64,000 nt of DNA from Elephas maximus indicus (lineage: Eukaryota > Chordata > Mammalia > Proboscidea > Elephantidae). Shown here one piece after another: positions 50,531-63,267 of the stretch (position 1 is the stretch's first letter; every line of letters begins with the position of its first letter). The position numbers were made by a program, and so were the translations under genes. Location of the stretch: positions 61,980,607-62,044,606 of the forward strand of contig NC_064835.1 of the NCBI RefSeq assembly GCF_024166365.1, given 5' to 3'. The notes under the pieces are model-generated. The model ran no database searches. It was not told the origin of the DNA and was given only the letters and a program-made list of their open reading frames with translations.

Positions 50531-50889
50531 GTAGTTGAAACAACAAAAGTGGAAGGTTCAAACAACAGTGAGGTGAAACCAAAGGGAAAAAGAGATGGTG
50601 TAATCTCTTTAGGATCTTACTAAAAATGGGTAAAAATTTGGAATGGTTCCTGTGGTTCCTGAAATTCTGTTTTTCAGCTCCAGATACCAGGGCAGACCAG
50701 ACAAAGCCTTGGAGCTGAAGCCCAAGCAGTAATAAAGAGTGTGGATCTGCTGGAAGAGTCCTCTGGCTGGAAGTTGAGTAGGGTCTCCACCTAATAGATG
50801 GAAGCAATGGCACCTCCAATCTGACATTTCAAGAGATACAAATAACAAATACCTTAAATCTCACAACTCTCAAAGGTCTCGTGTACACA

Positions 50890-51060
50890 CTGATTTTACC
50901 CTGTTCTTATTTGAGTTAGGCATATTAGACAAATCTCATTTTACAGATTTTAAAGATGTTTGGGAAGTTAAGTGACATGCTGGTGAATGAATGGCTGGAC
51001 CTAGAAGCAAAGTCTTCAGATGTCCAGCCTGGCACTTCCTTCATTCTACTGACTTGTTTC
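50890..51060 (+). mobile_element. MIR
   Basis: 'tctcattttacagattttaa' and 'gttaagtgacatgctgg' match the MIR core. Confidence 0.6.
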
Positions 51061-52320
51061 TCAAGAAGATAATGTTCCAGCGGTCCTTATCTGAACAGTG
51101 CAAAGCTCCTCACAAAGAAATAAGCTTTTACTCAGAAGTCCTACTCTGGGCTCAAAGGCCTCAAAGACCCTTTGACAAGTGCATCTTTAAACGCAGGTGG
51201 GGTTAAAATACTGAAACAAAAGGGAGTGGGGGGCACAATACCAACAGGTGACTTAAACTACTTTCTAGGGAACAATATCTACCTGGTTCTAAAACTGTGT
51301 TCCCCAAATTCATTTGAAACAAACCAAAGTTGTAGGATTCATGGGGCCTCGACTTCATTAAAGCTTTGCTCTCAGAGGTCTCCATCTCTCTTACCCCCTT
51401 CACTGGGGTAAATGAAATCCAAAAAGAGGCAATCATCAGCCAAAGAGAATAAGCACTTAAATAATTTTAAATTCTGGAGTGCCAAAATTTAAGCTGAAAC
51501 CCTTGCCTCTCAAGCAACAAACACCTACCACAACATTAGACCCAGTAAGGAATGCTTCTCCCATGCTGCCTTTTAAGGTGTCTGGTACCCATGACAGCGT
51601 TATAAAGGCTTTAGTGGTTTCTTCCTCTTTTGTCCCATTTAACTAAGAGCATGTGAAAGCAATCATTTGGAAAAACCCAGTCCTGCCCCGTTTCCCAGAA
51701 AAGCAGCTTCTCCTGGCTCATGGCACTTTGGAAGGTTGAGTGCTTCTGAGGCTGGCTGGGATGCAACCAGACATTGCCTCTCCGCTCAGGCTGGACCAGC
51801 AGTGTGGTATTTGCGGAACTCAGGAGCCAGGGGTCAATCTCTATAGCTGGGTCATTGTTACCTTTTCAATAAAAGCCTATTCTCGGGTTTCATGATTTCG
51901 TTCTCTTTTATTCACAATTTTCCTTTTGTCCTTTCCCTGCAACTGTGGCTCCTTCTCTCTCCCGCTGGCTGACCACCCAGTATCCCTGCTTCCTTGTGGG
52001 CTGGCTCAATACCACGTCGCTCTCACAGAGGTAGGATGAAAAGAGAGACCCTGAAACGATCCTGTGTATAATACCTCTGTGGGCGGTGGCTAGCACCACA
52101 GCAGGTGCAAAGCGGACGTCTGAAGGCTGATTTCCTGCACCCATCTAGCCACTAAGATTCTTATGCACAGGAGCAGAAGCAAAAAAATATGGCAGTTTGC
52201 AAACAGTAAGTGATCAATGTAGTTGCAGGGCACGATGCAGTCTGTTCACGTGGGTTCAACAAGCATGTGCTGAATCTCTAGGATGTACACAGGAGACTGA
52301 CAGGAGAGCTCGCTTAGGCA

Positions 52321-52500
52321 TAAATGGCTGGTGCAGTAGTTTGCAAGCCAGGCTGCACTTGAGAATCATCTGAACAAAAAACAAAACAAAACCATGTCTG
52401 GGGCTCCACCCTAGAGTCTGATTTAATTGGTGGAGGCAGGGCATGGGCATCAGTATTTTTAAAAAGCTCCCCAGGGGATGATTTGTGCAGCCAGGGGTAA
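52321..52500. mobile_element. MER5A-like hAT relic
   Basis: 'ggggctccaccctagagtc', 'tgatttaattggtgg' and 'aaaagctccccaggggatg' fit MER5A. A CAAAA-type run at 52375-52390 interrupts it. Confidence 0.75.
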
Positions 52501-53659
52501 AAACTTTATGTGGCCATATGTTATAGTTCTGAATAAAGGCTAAATTTAGATTTTAGGTTATGGGAATCGACTGCAGGTTTTTGAAAGGAGGAAACACGAT
52601 GACGGCTATAACATGGGGAAGCTTCTTCTGACTGTGCTGCACAGAACAGACTGGAGTGAAGAAAGATTGGCAACAAAGGGACCTGGTAAAAGGTTACTGT
52701 AATAGTCCAAGGAATAAAGTCCTCAACTAAGTGGTGGCCTTGGGAATGGGAAGAACGGAATGGATTTCCTGGAAAGTACAGGATAGGACAATTTCAGGAC
52801 CATTTGGGGTAAAGTGGATGGAACAGTCTGGCTGACTCTGGGGCAACAGCAGGGAAAATCAGGAAGTGACTGGGGAGGCGTTCTTCCCCTGTGCCCCTAC
52901 CCATGTGGGCCCATATCTCAAGCTACAACAATAATTGCAGAAGAAAGAATTTTGAAAGGTTGGGAGTTAAGAACCCAAGAGAAGAAAAAGAATATAGAGG
53001 GGTGGATTTTTAGGGGGTTAAGTTCAAGGACCATTAACTTAAGTAATAAAGACCAAACAGATTCAGGACACAAAATGAAGCAAAACTTTCTGCATTCACA
53101 GATTTTTCCCCCCACAGATTTCTGATATAGTAGGAAAGCTTCACTCTTCTCCTACTCAATGTATTTATTCTTTCGCCTTCACCGGAGGGGTCACACACAC
53201 CACCATTATTTCTAGGCTCAGCTCATACAAAGAAAAATACAGCCTCAATTATAGCTTCAAACACCTTGCTAGGAGATGCCTATGTCAGAAAGGAAAAGCC
53301 AACAAGACAAAATGAAGTAGGGTGACTAGGGAATGCACTCAGTTAATCTGAAGTGTAACTTGGCACTCCAAATAAAAGCTACATTATCCTGAGCTGAATG
53401 CTTTTACAGCTTAAGGAAGTGAATGGGATGACCCACTTGAGACAGCACCAAGAGAACAGAGATGACTTCACACCACTGGAAGATGGCAACAGGCAGAGAA
53501 AAAACATTGAATAATTAAAAGAGAACTGGGCCACACCTTCAATGTTAGCAGAGCTCAAATTTCCCATTTCTCCCTCGCCTTCCCTAAAACAGCCAGACCT
53601 TGTATTTAACCTGTTTATTCAATGCTTGATCCAACTGATCACTTTAGAGCACACACACG

Positions 53660-54257
53660 AAAATAAGTTAATTGTTATTTTATTGTAGAGGAAAAACATC
53701 CTGAATGTTAAATAACAATACTTCTTGACAAAATAATTCTTCAGGGTTTGCCAGCCTCACCATCTGGTCAGAGCTCTCAATCTCCCTGACCCTCGTAATG
53801 AGCTCCGCTAATATTGCCATAAACCACAGGGAAACCCAAAGGCTTCCAAATTTCTGCATAGATGCCCTTATTTAGTCCAAAGGTAAACAATGAACGATCT
53901 GGCAGAGGAATCAGGATAGCTGAGAGGAAAAATGTTAGCAATTGGTGACTCTAGAATAAAGGGTAGATGAGTACTCATTATACCATTCTTTCAACTTTTC
54001 ATAGTTTCTGAAATTCGAGTTACAGGCAGACTTAAAAGCTGTTTTAACACAATTCATGCTTTTTTCCCCAGATTTGCCTAAAAAATATATTCAATGATTT
54101 CTTTTCAAATCAGAATAGAAAATCAGTTCTCCCAGGTGATGCCCACTCTTCTTTCCTGTCTAAGACAGCTCCCAAAGTTTCCCAGAAATTTTAAATTAAG
54201 GGGGTACAGTACACTGATATAGTGTTAGAGTCTTTGCAAGTTGTTTGGGTCAAAATC
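53660..54257 (-). other. STAMBP: STAMBP 3' UTR
   Basis: It follows the stop codon at 54260-54258. Poly(A) signals AATAAA lie on the minus strand at 53684-53679 and, further on, at 53619-53614, so the transcript could end near 53660 or near 53595. The end chosen is a guess between them. No coding sequence. Confidence 0.6.
53679..53684 (-). terminator. STAMBP: STAMBP poly(A) signal AATAAA (candidate)
   Basis: First AATAAA met by transcription about 575 bases after the STAMBP stop codon; a second is at 53619-53614. Confidence 0.5.
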
Positions 54258-54314
54258 TCATCGAAGGTCTGTGATGGTCACTGCTCTGTCCACAACCGTC
54301 ACGTGGCTGCAGCT
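54258..54314 (-). CDS. STAMBP: STAMBP last coding exon (residues 407-424)
   Basis: 57 nt: SCSHVTVVDRAVTITDLR and stop TGA at 54260-54258. The acceptor CCCCTGTCACAG lies directly before it on the minus strand. It encodes the C-terminal strand of the JAMM domain, identical to the human sequence as I know it. The phase follows exactly from the preceding exon (TGT|AGC). Confidence 0.97.
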   Translation of the reverse strand, partial: SCSHVTVVDRAVTITDLR

Positions 54315-54659
54315 CTGTGACAGGGGAAAAAGGAAGAAAGGTGAAGCCCGTGAAAAAATCCCAAGAAGTCATTTTTTAAAACTCCTTATTTAAAATGCTC
54401 ATTCTAGACCAATGGGACCCAGTCTGGAAGCCAGAATCCAGAGAGGCCACAAAGTTACTGAAAGGGGACTGGAAATACACACTCCCACCAGCTCCCACCC
54501 ATAGCTGAATCAATGTCTGCCCATATATTTGGTCATTGTCAAATGCATGTATATTCTACAATCATTTGTAAAGTATACATTTATTTAAAAGAACTGCTAA
54601 ATTCATGGTGGTGTTTTGGTCATTACATCAACAGATAATAAAATATACCTCATCTCAAA

Positions 54660-54822
54660 TGGGAGCCCTGCTGATGTAGTGGTTAAGAGCTACAGCTGCT
54701 AACCAAAAAGGTCAGCAGTTCAAATCCACCAGCTGCTCCTTGTAAACCCTATGGGCAATTCCATTCTGTCCTGTTGAGTTGCTATGAGTCAGAATTGACT
54801 CGATGGCAACAAGTTTTGGTTG
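54660..54822 (+). mobile_element. AfroSINE in the last STAMBP intron
   Basis: Plus copy, 'gggagccctgctgatgtagtgg' shortened to head and B box 'agttcaaatccaccag', ending 'gactcgatggcaac'. It is antisense to STAMBP and 346 bases upstream of the last exon. Confidence 0.92.
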
Positions 54823-55182
54823 GCTTACCCTCACATGGGGCATGCTAACTTTCAGCATACATAGGAGTCTTTATGAATGAAAACCTGGGCACTGGCGTCC
54901 CAGACTTTTTTCCTGATTGTACAGCTTCTATTTCAGCATCCTAGTACTTAGAATTTTATTACATCCCAAAGCAGACCAAACTATTTTTTTAAACAGATCT
55001 GTCAGAAAGTTCTACCTCATACTGACGTGGACACTGTCATTCTACCAGGTCTTAGTTTTAGTCCTTGGGATCACGAATTACATCAATACCTTTTTTGCAC
55101 AACTCTTCTAAAACCTGAAGTCAGCTTTCATGTCCCTCGAGAGGATTTTTCTCCTAAATATCCCCAACTCCTGTTATGTGAC

Positions 55183-55350
55183 AAGGTTCTGAGGCCCTTT
55201 TCCATAGTGGTCACTTTTTTCTGAACTCAGATGGGTAATATGGAGAGGACTGAACAGTATGGAGCAAAGCAGATCTAGCTCATTAGAGGTGAAAGGCTGT
55301 CATTACACATTACTGAAACACAGGGTCCTACCATCAATAAAACCTTTCAT
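55183..55350. repeat. Local duplication, copy 1
   Basis: 'ggttctgaggcccttttcc' ... 'ggtcacttttttctgaactc' ... 'accatcaataaaacctttc'. It matches 56333-56660 in the same order and orientation with moderate divergence. Confidence 0.7.
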
Positions 55351-55439
55351 TCACAGAACACAACTCACATAAAAAACAACTTCCTACAAAGGTCACAGAA
55401 TTCCTTTTATCTAAGCAAAATTCTAGCATCAAATATGCT

Positions 55440-55820
55440 TTACCTGTTTTTATTATTGAGGTAAAATTCATATAACATAAAGTTAATCATTTTAAAGCGT
55501 GCAATTCAGTGGCATTTAGTCCATTCACAATGTCGTGCAACCACCCCCTCTATCTAGTTCCAAAACACTGTCATCATCTCCAAAAGGAAATCCTGTGCCC
55601 ATTATACATCACTCCCCATCCGCCCCTTCCCTAGCCCCTGGCAACCACTAGTCTGCTTTCTGTTTTTATGGATTAGCCTATTCCAGATACTTCTTATAAA
55701 TGAGGACATACAATATGTAAGCTCTCGTGTCTGGCTTCTTTTCACTTAACATGATGTTGTCACGGTTCATCCACACGGGAGCATATACGTCATTCCTCCT
55801 CACGGCTGCGTTTTACCTAT
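55440..55820 (-). mobile_element. L1 3' UTR (reverse)
   Basis: 'gtaaaattcatataacataa', 'gtgcaattcagtggcattta' and 'tggcaaccactagtctgctt' are reversed L1 3'-end text, in the STAMBP intron. Confidence 0.85.
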
Positions 55821-55857
55821 CTTTTAGTAGCTTTTCCCTCTGCATTCAAACCTCTTA

Positions 55858-56208
<351 letters not shown>

Positions 56209-56235
56209 TCAAGCAAAGGTGTCCCCCTATCCCTA

Positions 56236-56284
56236 ACACACACACAGACACAGACACAGACACACAGACACAGACACACACACC
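56236..56284. repeat. (ACACAG)n / CA microsatellite
   Basis: Mixed ACACAG and CA units about 55 bases upstream of the STAMBP exon acceptor at 56182 on the minus strand. Confidence 0.9.
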
Positions 56285-56332
56285 AGGAAACTGGTTCTGG
56301 TCTACAATGCAGAGCTCATTTTGAGACAGCTT

Positions 56333-56660
56333 CAAAGTTCTGAGACCTTTTTTCCATATTGGTCACTTTTTTCGGAACTCAAAATGGATAATATGGAAGA
56401 GGTCTGGCCAGCATGGAGTAAAGCAAAGCTAACTTACTATCTGAAGGGCAGCCATAACCCATCATTGAAATACAGGATCTTAGTGGTCAGGAGCTCGGCT
56501 GCTAACCAGAAGGTCAACAGTTTGAATCCACCAGCCGCTCCTTGGAAACCCTATTGAGCAGCTCTACTCTGTCCTGTAGGGTCACTATGAGTTGGTATCA
56601 ACTCCACAGCAATGGGGTTTTTTTTTTTTTGTTTTTTTTAAATCATCAATAAAACTTTTA
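56333..56660. repeat. Local duplication, copy 2, split by an AfroSINE
   Basis: 'agttctgagacctttttt' ... 'ggtcacttttttcggaactc' ... 'aatacaggatct', then the SINE, then 'atcatcaataaaacttt'. Counterpart of 55183-55350; the STAMBP exon at 56083-56182 lies between the two copies. Confidence 0.7.
56480..56638 (+). mobile_element. AfroSINE, head slightly truncated
   Basis: 'agtggtcaggagctcggctg', 'gtttgaatccaccagccgc' and 'caactccacagcaatgggg', then T-rich sequence. It interrupts duplication copy 2. Confidence 0.9.
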
Positions 56661-57145
56661 TAAAATGGGAAGTGATTGCCTAATAGATACAGGATGTTGG
56701 CTCATAGGTCTCTTCTCCGGTGAACCAATCATAGTTTGAGAATGATTCATCACTGCCCTCACTCTTGTTCTGCTGGGAGAATTCATAGTAAATGACAGGA
56801 TTTGGAATGAAAAAGAAGTAACACTCTGAGACAATCTGTTTGATTTTGAAATTCTCTAACCTGACATCATTCTCTTGAAATTCCTATCACTTCAAGTCAA
56901 GCTTTGCAAATTTCTTGTGGACTTTTCTTAGAAAAGTGCAATGTAAGTTGTTGCTTGAGTATCTTTTTAAGCAAGCATAGTAGGTTTATCAGGATACGGA
57001 CTTATCAGAACAGCAAATTAATACCACAACCTATATCCTTTCTGGAGGACAAAGAGGGAAGGGCCCTGTTAATTCAAGAGTAGTGGCCTTTCCTATGCTT
57101 TCCCCACTACCTCCTTATAACACCCAGCCTGGGTCCCCGTACTCA

Positions 57146-57277
<132 letters not shown>

Positions 57278-58259
57278 TCAGAGAACCCTCAGTGATGAAT
57301 ACACAGCCAAGCACAGTCCATAAAGTAAGGGAGAGCCATATACCTCTCAAAACCTGACCATAATCTCCTTTTCAAGCACAAAGCCATTTGCAGTCATGAA
57401 GGGTATGTCAGAAGCTCATAATCAGTAATGAACTTCCTCTCCGGCATCTTGAACAAGTATGTGAAGGGACTCGTAGTTTCCCACTGATCAGAAGGATGAT
57501 CCCTCTAGTTCCTAAACCTACCTGTCTCCCTCCTGCTTGGCGGCAGATCTAGACTCCAACCTTATGAAATCAAGATCATCTAAAATGAGTTCTCTTAACT
57601 TCTCGAAATATCATCTCAAAAATCTCTATCTCTTCATCTCTCTTCCCTTGATCCTGTCTTGGAGGGATGAGTTTCTCCCACCTATAAAGACGACCCGTAT
57701 ATTTTGTACTTTTGATTTAATGCTTTCTTGTCTCCATGTTACCTTGTTCCTCTTTATCTCCACTAGCTCCCCTGGCATAGAAACATGTTCAAACAACTAT
57801 ATACAACATGGATAAACATTAAAAATGTTGTGCAAAAGAAACAAGACAGAAAATAATATATATTATATAGCCCCATTTATATAAAGTTTAAAACCAGGCA
57901 AAACTATAGTGTTTAGGGTTATACACTTAGGGGGTAAAACTTTAGCAAAGCAAGAAAGGGACCACCTTAAAAGTCAGGAGCAGGATTAACTTTATAGGGG
58001 AGGGAGTGTGTCTAGGAGGGAGGGCCTGGGGGTGAGGGATATGCTTCTGGTCAGGTTCTATTTCTTGACCTAGGTAGTGTATACGCATAGATGTTTGCTT
58101 AATGATTCATTAAGGTATACATTGAGTTAATGCACTTTAATGTAAGTGTTATATTTCAGAATAAAAAGGTTTTGAAAAGAAGAATCAAAACAAAACACGT
58201 TTAAGCCTTTGTACACTAAGTCATTAATCTAGCAAACATGCTCTTGATCCGCTATTCCT

Positions 58260-60330
58260 TAAACCCCCCCATCTCATCGTCTTTCTCCTTTAGCTAAGCT
58301 CCTCGAAAAAAGTATACATTTCACTCATGCCACAATCTCAAGACCTCAATATCTCTTGAACCCTTAGAATCTGGTGTCTAGTCCCGCCATTGCTTAAAAC
58401 CCACCAAACTGAGGTCATCAATGACCTCACCAAATCCAACCGGGTGATCTAAGTCTTCATCATTCTGGAGCTCTCTGCTGCAGGTGACATGGGAAACATC
58501 CTGACATACCTCCTTTTTTTTTCTTCCCCTTTTAAAAAAACTTTTTTTTACTGTAATTTAACTGAAAGCTTACAATTCACATCAGTTTCTCTTACAAAAA
58601 CTTATACACACATAGTTATGTGACCCTAGTTGCTATCCCTGTAATGTGACAGCACCTTCCTCCTCTCCACCCTGTATTTCCCACATCCATTCAACCAGCT
58701 CCTGTCCCCCTCTGCCTATTCATCTCGCCTCCGAACAGGAGCTGCCCACTTAGCCTCATGTGTGTACTTGAGCCAAAATGCACACTCCTCACCAGTACCA
58801 TGTTATGTCTTATAGTCCAGTCTAATCTTCATCTGAAGAGTTGGCTTCGGGAATGGTTTTGGTTTTGGGCTAACAGAGAGTCTAGGGGCCATGTCTTCTG
58901 GGGTCCCTCCGATCTCAGTCAGACCATTAAGTCTTGTCTTTTTACTAGAATTTGAATTCTGCACCCCACTCTTCTCCTATTCCATCAGGGATTCTCTGTT
59001 GTGTTCCCTGTCAGGGCAGTCATTGCTGTTAGCCAGGCACCATCTAGTTCTTCTGGTCTAAGGCTGATGGAGTCTCTGGTTTATGTGGCCCTTTTTTTTT
59101 TTTCTGTCTCTTGGGCTCATATTTTCCTTGTGTCTTTAGTGTTCTTCATTCTTCTTTGCTCCAGGTGGGTTGGGACCAATTCATGCATTTTAGATGGTGA
59201 AATTCCTTCTTAAAACCTTTTTCCTCCTTTGGCTTCTGTGCCTTAACCCTGCCCTCACTGTTCTCTTACACCTCTTGCTTCAATGCTGACTTCACTCTGT
59301 GCTCCCTTATGCGGCCTATTCCCCAAGTTGCCTGTGAATCTCTTCTTGCTCTCCACTCCTACCCCCTCCCAAGGCTCCCAAGGTCAGCTCTGTGCAGCCA
59401 ACTCCCAGATCTCTCTCTCTTGCCTTGACCTTGCTCCCAAGTTATAGCCTCACATTTCCAACTGCCTGATAACTACCTCTACTAATCTGATATTTTACCA
59501 GTACCTTAAATTCAACATGCTCAGAACTGAACACACCAAGGCTCCTTTTCTAAAGTAAGTCCTCTTCTTGGATTCTCTATTTCTGGTTATGGGATGATTA
59601 CTGCCACCCCCATGAGCCAGCCTGTAATCTCTGACTCAGCACTGACTCCTCCCTTACTCATTCCCCATCTCCTCTGAAATCACTCTTAAATGTACCTCCT
59701 CCTTCCCAAAAGTACTGTCACCACCCCAGCTCTTACTATTATTAGATTTTGTCACCACACTGAACTCTTAAAATCATCTCCCTGTCCCAATCTATCTTAA
59801 AACTGCCTTTATGTTTAATTTTCTAAAGTATGGGTTTGATCGTATCATTGCTCTGCTCAAAAACCTTCAAGGGTGCCCCACTTAAGTAAAAATCAGAACC
59901 TTCTGCCTATCCATTCAAGACCCTCCACGGCACAGCTTCAATGTGTTGTGTTAAAACGTGCCTCCTATCACCATTTCCTCACGCAAACCATAAACCCCAG
60001 CAAACTGGGCCACTCAAGGTTCTAGAAACATAGCCTGCCTATTCCCTGTGCTGTCCCCTCCACAGAGAATTCTCTCTTGTTCCATCTCTACTTGTCAAAA
60101 CCGTACCTTCCTTTTAAGGCCTATCTAAGTGATCACTTCTTTCATAGAACATTTCTAGAATTCCCTAAAAACCAGGTATGATCCCTCCCTTTTCTGAATT
60201 CCACAGTACTTTTTTTTGCACCTCTTGAGGCACTTGGCACATTCTGCCTCACGTTACGAGTTATTAGTTGTCTACGTATCTAACATCCTATCCTGTATTT
60301 AACTAAAATCTTATCTTACTCAAATCTGTA
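58260..60330 (+). mobile_element. L2 LINE, interrupted
   Basis: 58260-58512 ('accaaactgaggtcatcaat', 'gagctctctgctgcaggtg') continues at 59213 ('ttcctcctttggcttctgtg', 'atctcatttccaactgcctg'-type text, 'cttttaaggcctatctaag') to about 60330. It is antisense to STAMBP in the intron. Old and non-coding. Confidence 0.75.
58540..59210 (-). mobile_element. L1-tail retroposon (reverse), inserted in L2
   Basis: Third copy of the 7770/35050 family. From 58540 it shows 'actgaaagcttacaattcac' and 'aagtcttgtctttttactag', and extends beyond the others to 'ggttgggaccaattcatgc'. The T/A-rich start marks the tail. The target duplication is not clear. Confidence 0.82.
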
Positions 60331-61192
60331 TCCCCCAGCAGAAAATCGACAGCACTGGGTTTTCTGGGTTCTTAGCAGAAAAGAAACAAGTTTTCTATCT
60401 CCCATCTACTACAATGGGAGATAAACAATAGTAGACAACTTAGTAAATATTTATGGAATTAGGCTATCTCTGTCTTGAAGAAAGGACAGAAGGCACATGC
60501 AACTGTCTCACAGGTCAGTATTTTCCAAATTATGACCTACAAATATTTGTAATCTTCTTCTCAAACCCATAAACAAAGTCTAACTTGTTTGTATGTAACT
60601 CTGGCATACAACATAAACAGCAACTTGGCCTGTGAGAGTTAGAGGTTGAAAAGGAACAGAACGGAAAATTAAGAAATAACCTTTAGAGGAGGAATTGTAT
60701 ATCACCCGAGCATCATCTAGGACTGCATAAGATATGTGGACTTATAAATCATATCCGCTATGGCCCTTCTGCTTTGGATAAAGGTATATGCTACTGTGAG
60801 AATGACCAACTGCAAGCATCTAAATTACCTTCCTTGATTTATCTAAAATACTTTTACTTATATGCCTTTTATTAACATCATTTGAATAAAGGAGGCACAG
60901 CCTATATCGTCAATGTTCACGTACATTCTGGGCCAATGTTCCATCACCATTCACACTCCCAGGGAAACTGGGACTTTAGAAGAACTAGATTAATTAAAAA
61001 AAAAAAAAAAAAACCCCTATGTAGTTCCCAGAAATCATCCCTGGAGTGCAAGCAGTCAAGTATGCTAGGGACTGCCTCCAAAGTGGGAAAAATAATCTGG
61101 ATGTAATTTACTTTGCTCAAAGGAAAAATCATGTATTTACAACATTGTGACAGAACAGCAGACTAACCCTCAGAGAGCTCAGAATTGCTTAC

Positions 61193-61330
61193 GTGAATCC
61201 AGCCCAGTGTGATGAGACCCTGCTGGTCCTGTATGAGGAAGAGTTCTTCTTCGTTCTCTGTGTTGCAATAATCAGACCCAGCACTTTGCTTGGGGATGAG
61301 AACATGGGTTATGGTAAATTCATTCCTCAT
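61193..61330 (-). CDS. STAMBP: STAMBP exon, residues 290-335
   Basis: 138 nt, 46 codons in phase 0, with acceptor CCTTTGGCAG and donor GTAAGC. It reads [20 protein letters not shown] then [18 protein letters not shown] and LITLGWIH. The final His is His335, the first zinc-binding histidine of the JAMM motif, so the motif is split by an intron between His335 and Thr336. Identical to human as I know it. Confidence 0.97.
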
Positions 61331-61795
61331 CTGCCAAAGGAGAAAACGGCTCATCACAATTCCATGGCACTTACGCAACCCGACCATGTCATAACAATGG
61401 AAGCTAAATATCTATACCAGAGAAGGTCCTTCTCCATCCAGCATGAGGCTCCTTCTTAGTGCTCCCTGAGCCCCCACTCATAAGCAGTACCTGGGGTGTG
61501 CTGTGAAGAGTCCAATGCTGAGACCTACCCAGAACTCCATCTGATGCACAGCCTAGGTTAAACACCACTGCTTCATGGGAGTTTACTGCTATGTCTACTC
61601 AGAATTTACAAATGGGTCTACTCAGAGTTCTTCTGAAGCTGCAGGTATTGTACCAATCTTCTTCCTTTCCTCATGTGTAAGGTAGTTTCCCTCTCATACT
61701 GTTTCCCTAAGCCCTTCTCATCCTTCAAGGCTCAGTTTAAGTCTATCCCACCTCACTCACTTATTCATTCAGCAGTTAGTAATGGGCTCTTTACC

Positions 61796-62703
61796 AAAAC
61801 CAAACTCATTGCTGTTAAGTCAATTTTGGCTCATAGCAACCCTACAGGACAGGGTAGAACTGCCCCATAGGGTTTCAGATGCTTCAGTACGGATTACACC
61901 TCAACATAAAGAAAGCAAACATCCTCACAATCGGACCAATAAGCAACATCATGATAAACGGTGAAAAGACTGAAGTTGTCAAGGACTTCAGTTTACTTGG
62001 ATCCACAATCAAAGTGCATGGAGGCAGAAGTTAAGAAATCAAACAACGGATTGCATTGGGGAAATCTGCTGCAAAATACCTCTTTAAAGTGTTAAAAAGC
62101 AAAAACATCACTTTGAGGACTAAGGTGCACCTGACTCAAGCCACGGTATTTCCAATCATTTCATATGCATGTACAAGCTGGACAACGAATAAGGAGGACC
62201 GAAGAAGAACTGACACCTTTGAATTATGGTGCTGATGAAGAATATTTAATATACCATGGACTCCCAGAAGAAGGAACGTATCTGTCTTGGAAGAAGTATA
62301 GCCAGAATGCTCCTTAGAAGCAAGGATAGTGAGACTTCGTCTCACATACTTTGGGCATGTTATCAGGAGGGACCAGTCCCTGGAGAAGAATATCACGCTT
62401 GGTAAATAAAGGAGAGGGTCAGCGAAAGAGAGGAAGACCCTCAACGAGATGGACTGACAAAGTGGCTAAAATGATAGGCTCAAGCATAGCAATGATTGTG
62501 AGGATGGCGCAGGACTGGGCAGTATTTCGTTCTATCCTACACAGGGTCACTATGAGCTAAAACTGATTAAACGGCACCTGACAACAACAACAATCTACAG
62601 AAGCAGACTGCCACATCTTTTTCCCTTGGAGCACCTGTTGGGTTTTAACTGCTGACCTTTTGGTTAGCAGCCAAACGCTTAACCACTGCACAACCAGGGC
62701 TCC
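61796..62703 (-). mobile_element. AfroSINE ('tctttac' variant) split by an RTE
   Basis: 61796-61876 is the reverse SINE tail half ('cattgctgttaagtcaatt', 'tgccccatagggtttc'). 62594-62703 is the rest ('acagaagcagactgccacat', 'ttggttagcagccaaacgc', head 'gcacaaccagggctcct'). Together they make one SINE of the same variant as 14336-14527. Confidence 0.9.
61877..62593 (+). mobile_element. RTE LINE 3' fragment inserted in an AfroSINE
   Basis: It begins 'cttcagtacggattacacc', goes through 'ggtcagcgaaagagaggaag' and ends 'gcacctgacaacaacaacaa'. It is the same 3' 0.7 kb of RTE seen at 48870-49593, with stops, in the intron of STAMBP and antisense to it. Confidence 0.92.
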
Positions 62704-63142
62704 TTAAGTGCCTCAAATCAGACCACTCTTTCTTCACAATGCCTAATGCTTATACTGTATTTACAACTCATCAGGCCGTTCACTTTTTGCTGTATTCCTC
62801 CCATCTCTCAAAGTGATTCCCAGGTCCTGCTACAACCACCACCACCACCATATAGTGGGTGCTCCAAAAGCTATCTGTAGGTATTCACGGAATCTGCCCA
62901 CCAAGTCTAGAGTTAGGGTTTCCTTACTACTAGCATTAGAATCATCAGTTCAATTCAAGGAAATCTGAAAACCACTCAAATGCAGGGCCACCAAATTCAG
63001 AGTGACACCGCATTAGGCAGTCTATGGTACAACGAGCAGGGGCATCAGGGCAGAGAGCACCAGACCCTGGTTATCTTCCCTGAGGGTCAGAGGAGGCCAA
63101 GGCGGAAGAAACAGTCTCAGCTCAGAAAGGTTTGTTTTTTAC

Positions 63143-63267
63143 CAGTTTTCCACAGAGAATTCCGCATGTCTCTACTCCCCGGGCAGTGTTGGCACTGGCT
63201 AACTGGAGAAACTGTGGGCACAGCCTCCCAGGCACCACCACGTGGCGCAGCCCATCGATTGTAGGAA
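63143..63267 (-). CDS. STAMBP: STAMBP exon, residues 248-289 (start of JAMM domain)
   Basis: 125 nt with acceptor TTCTCTGTTACAG and donor GTAAAA. It opens with two bases of a split codon (Ile248 in human) and reads [20 protein letters not shown] then [21 protein letters not shown]. Glu280, the catalytic acid/base of the JAMM motif, lies in ARGVETCG. It begins the metalloprotease domain. The earlier exons (MIT domain, coiled coil, clathrin and STAM binding) lie beyond the window end. Confidence 0.97.

Larger units (their letters stand above)
16618..53600. other. Intergenic region between ACTG2 and STAMBP
   Basis: About 37 kb without a supported gene. It consists mainly of the repeats listed. 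Stretches over 300 bases in which I see nothing specific: 16.62-17.58, 17.72-18.46, 18.97-19.24, 26.96-27.55, 34.49-35.03, 35.78-36.2, 36.6-37.27, 37.5-38.02, 38.42-39.9, 40.4-41.39, 41.56-42.14, 49.6-50.39, 51.06-52.32 and 52.5-53.6 kb. The stretch 31.75-33.9 kb is AT-rich and probably old L1. Confidence 0.7.
61331..63142 (-). other. STAMBP: STAMBP intron with nested AfroSINE/RTE
   Basis: It contains the SINE-RTE-SINE nest at 61796-62703 and a short ACC repeat at 62829-62847. 61.33-61.79 and 62.85-63.14 kb have no recognised feature. Confidence 0.8.
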
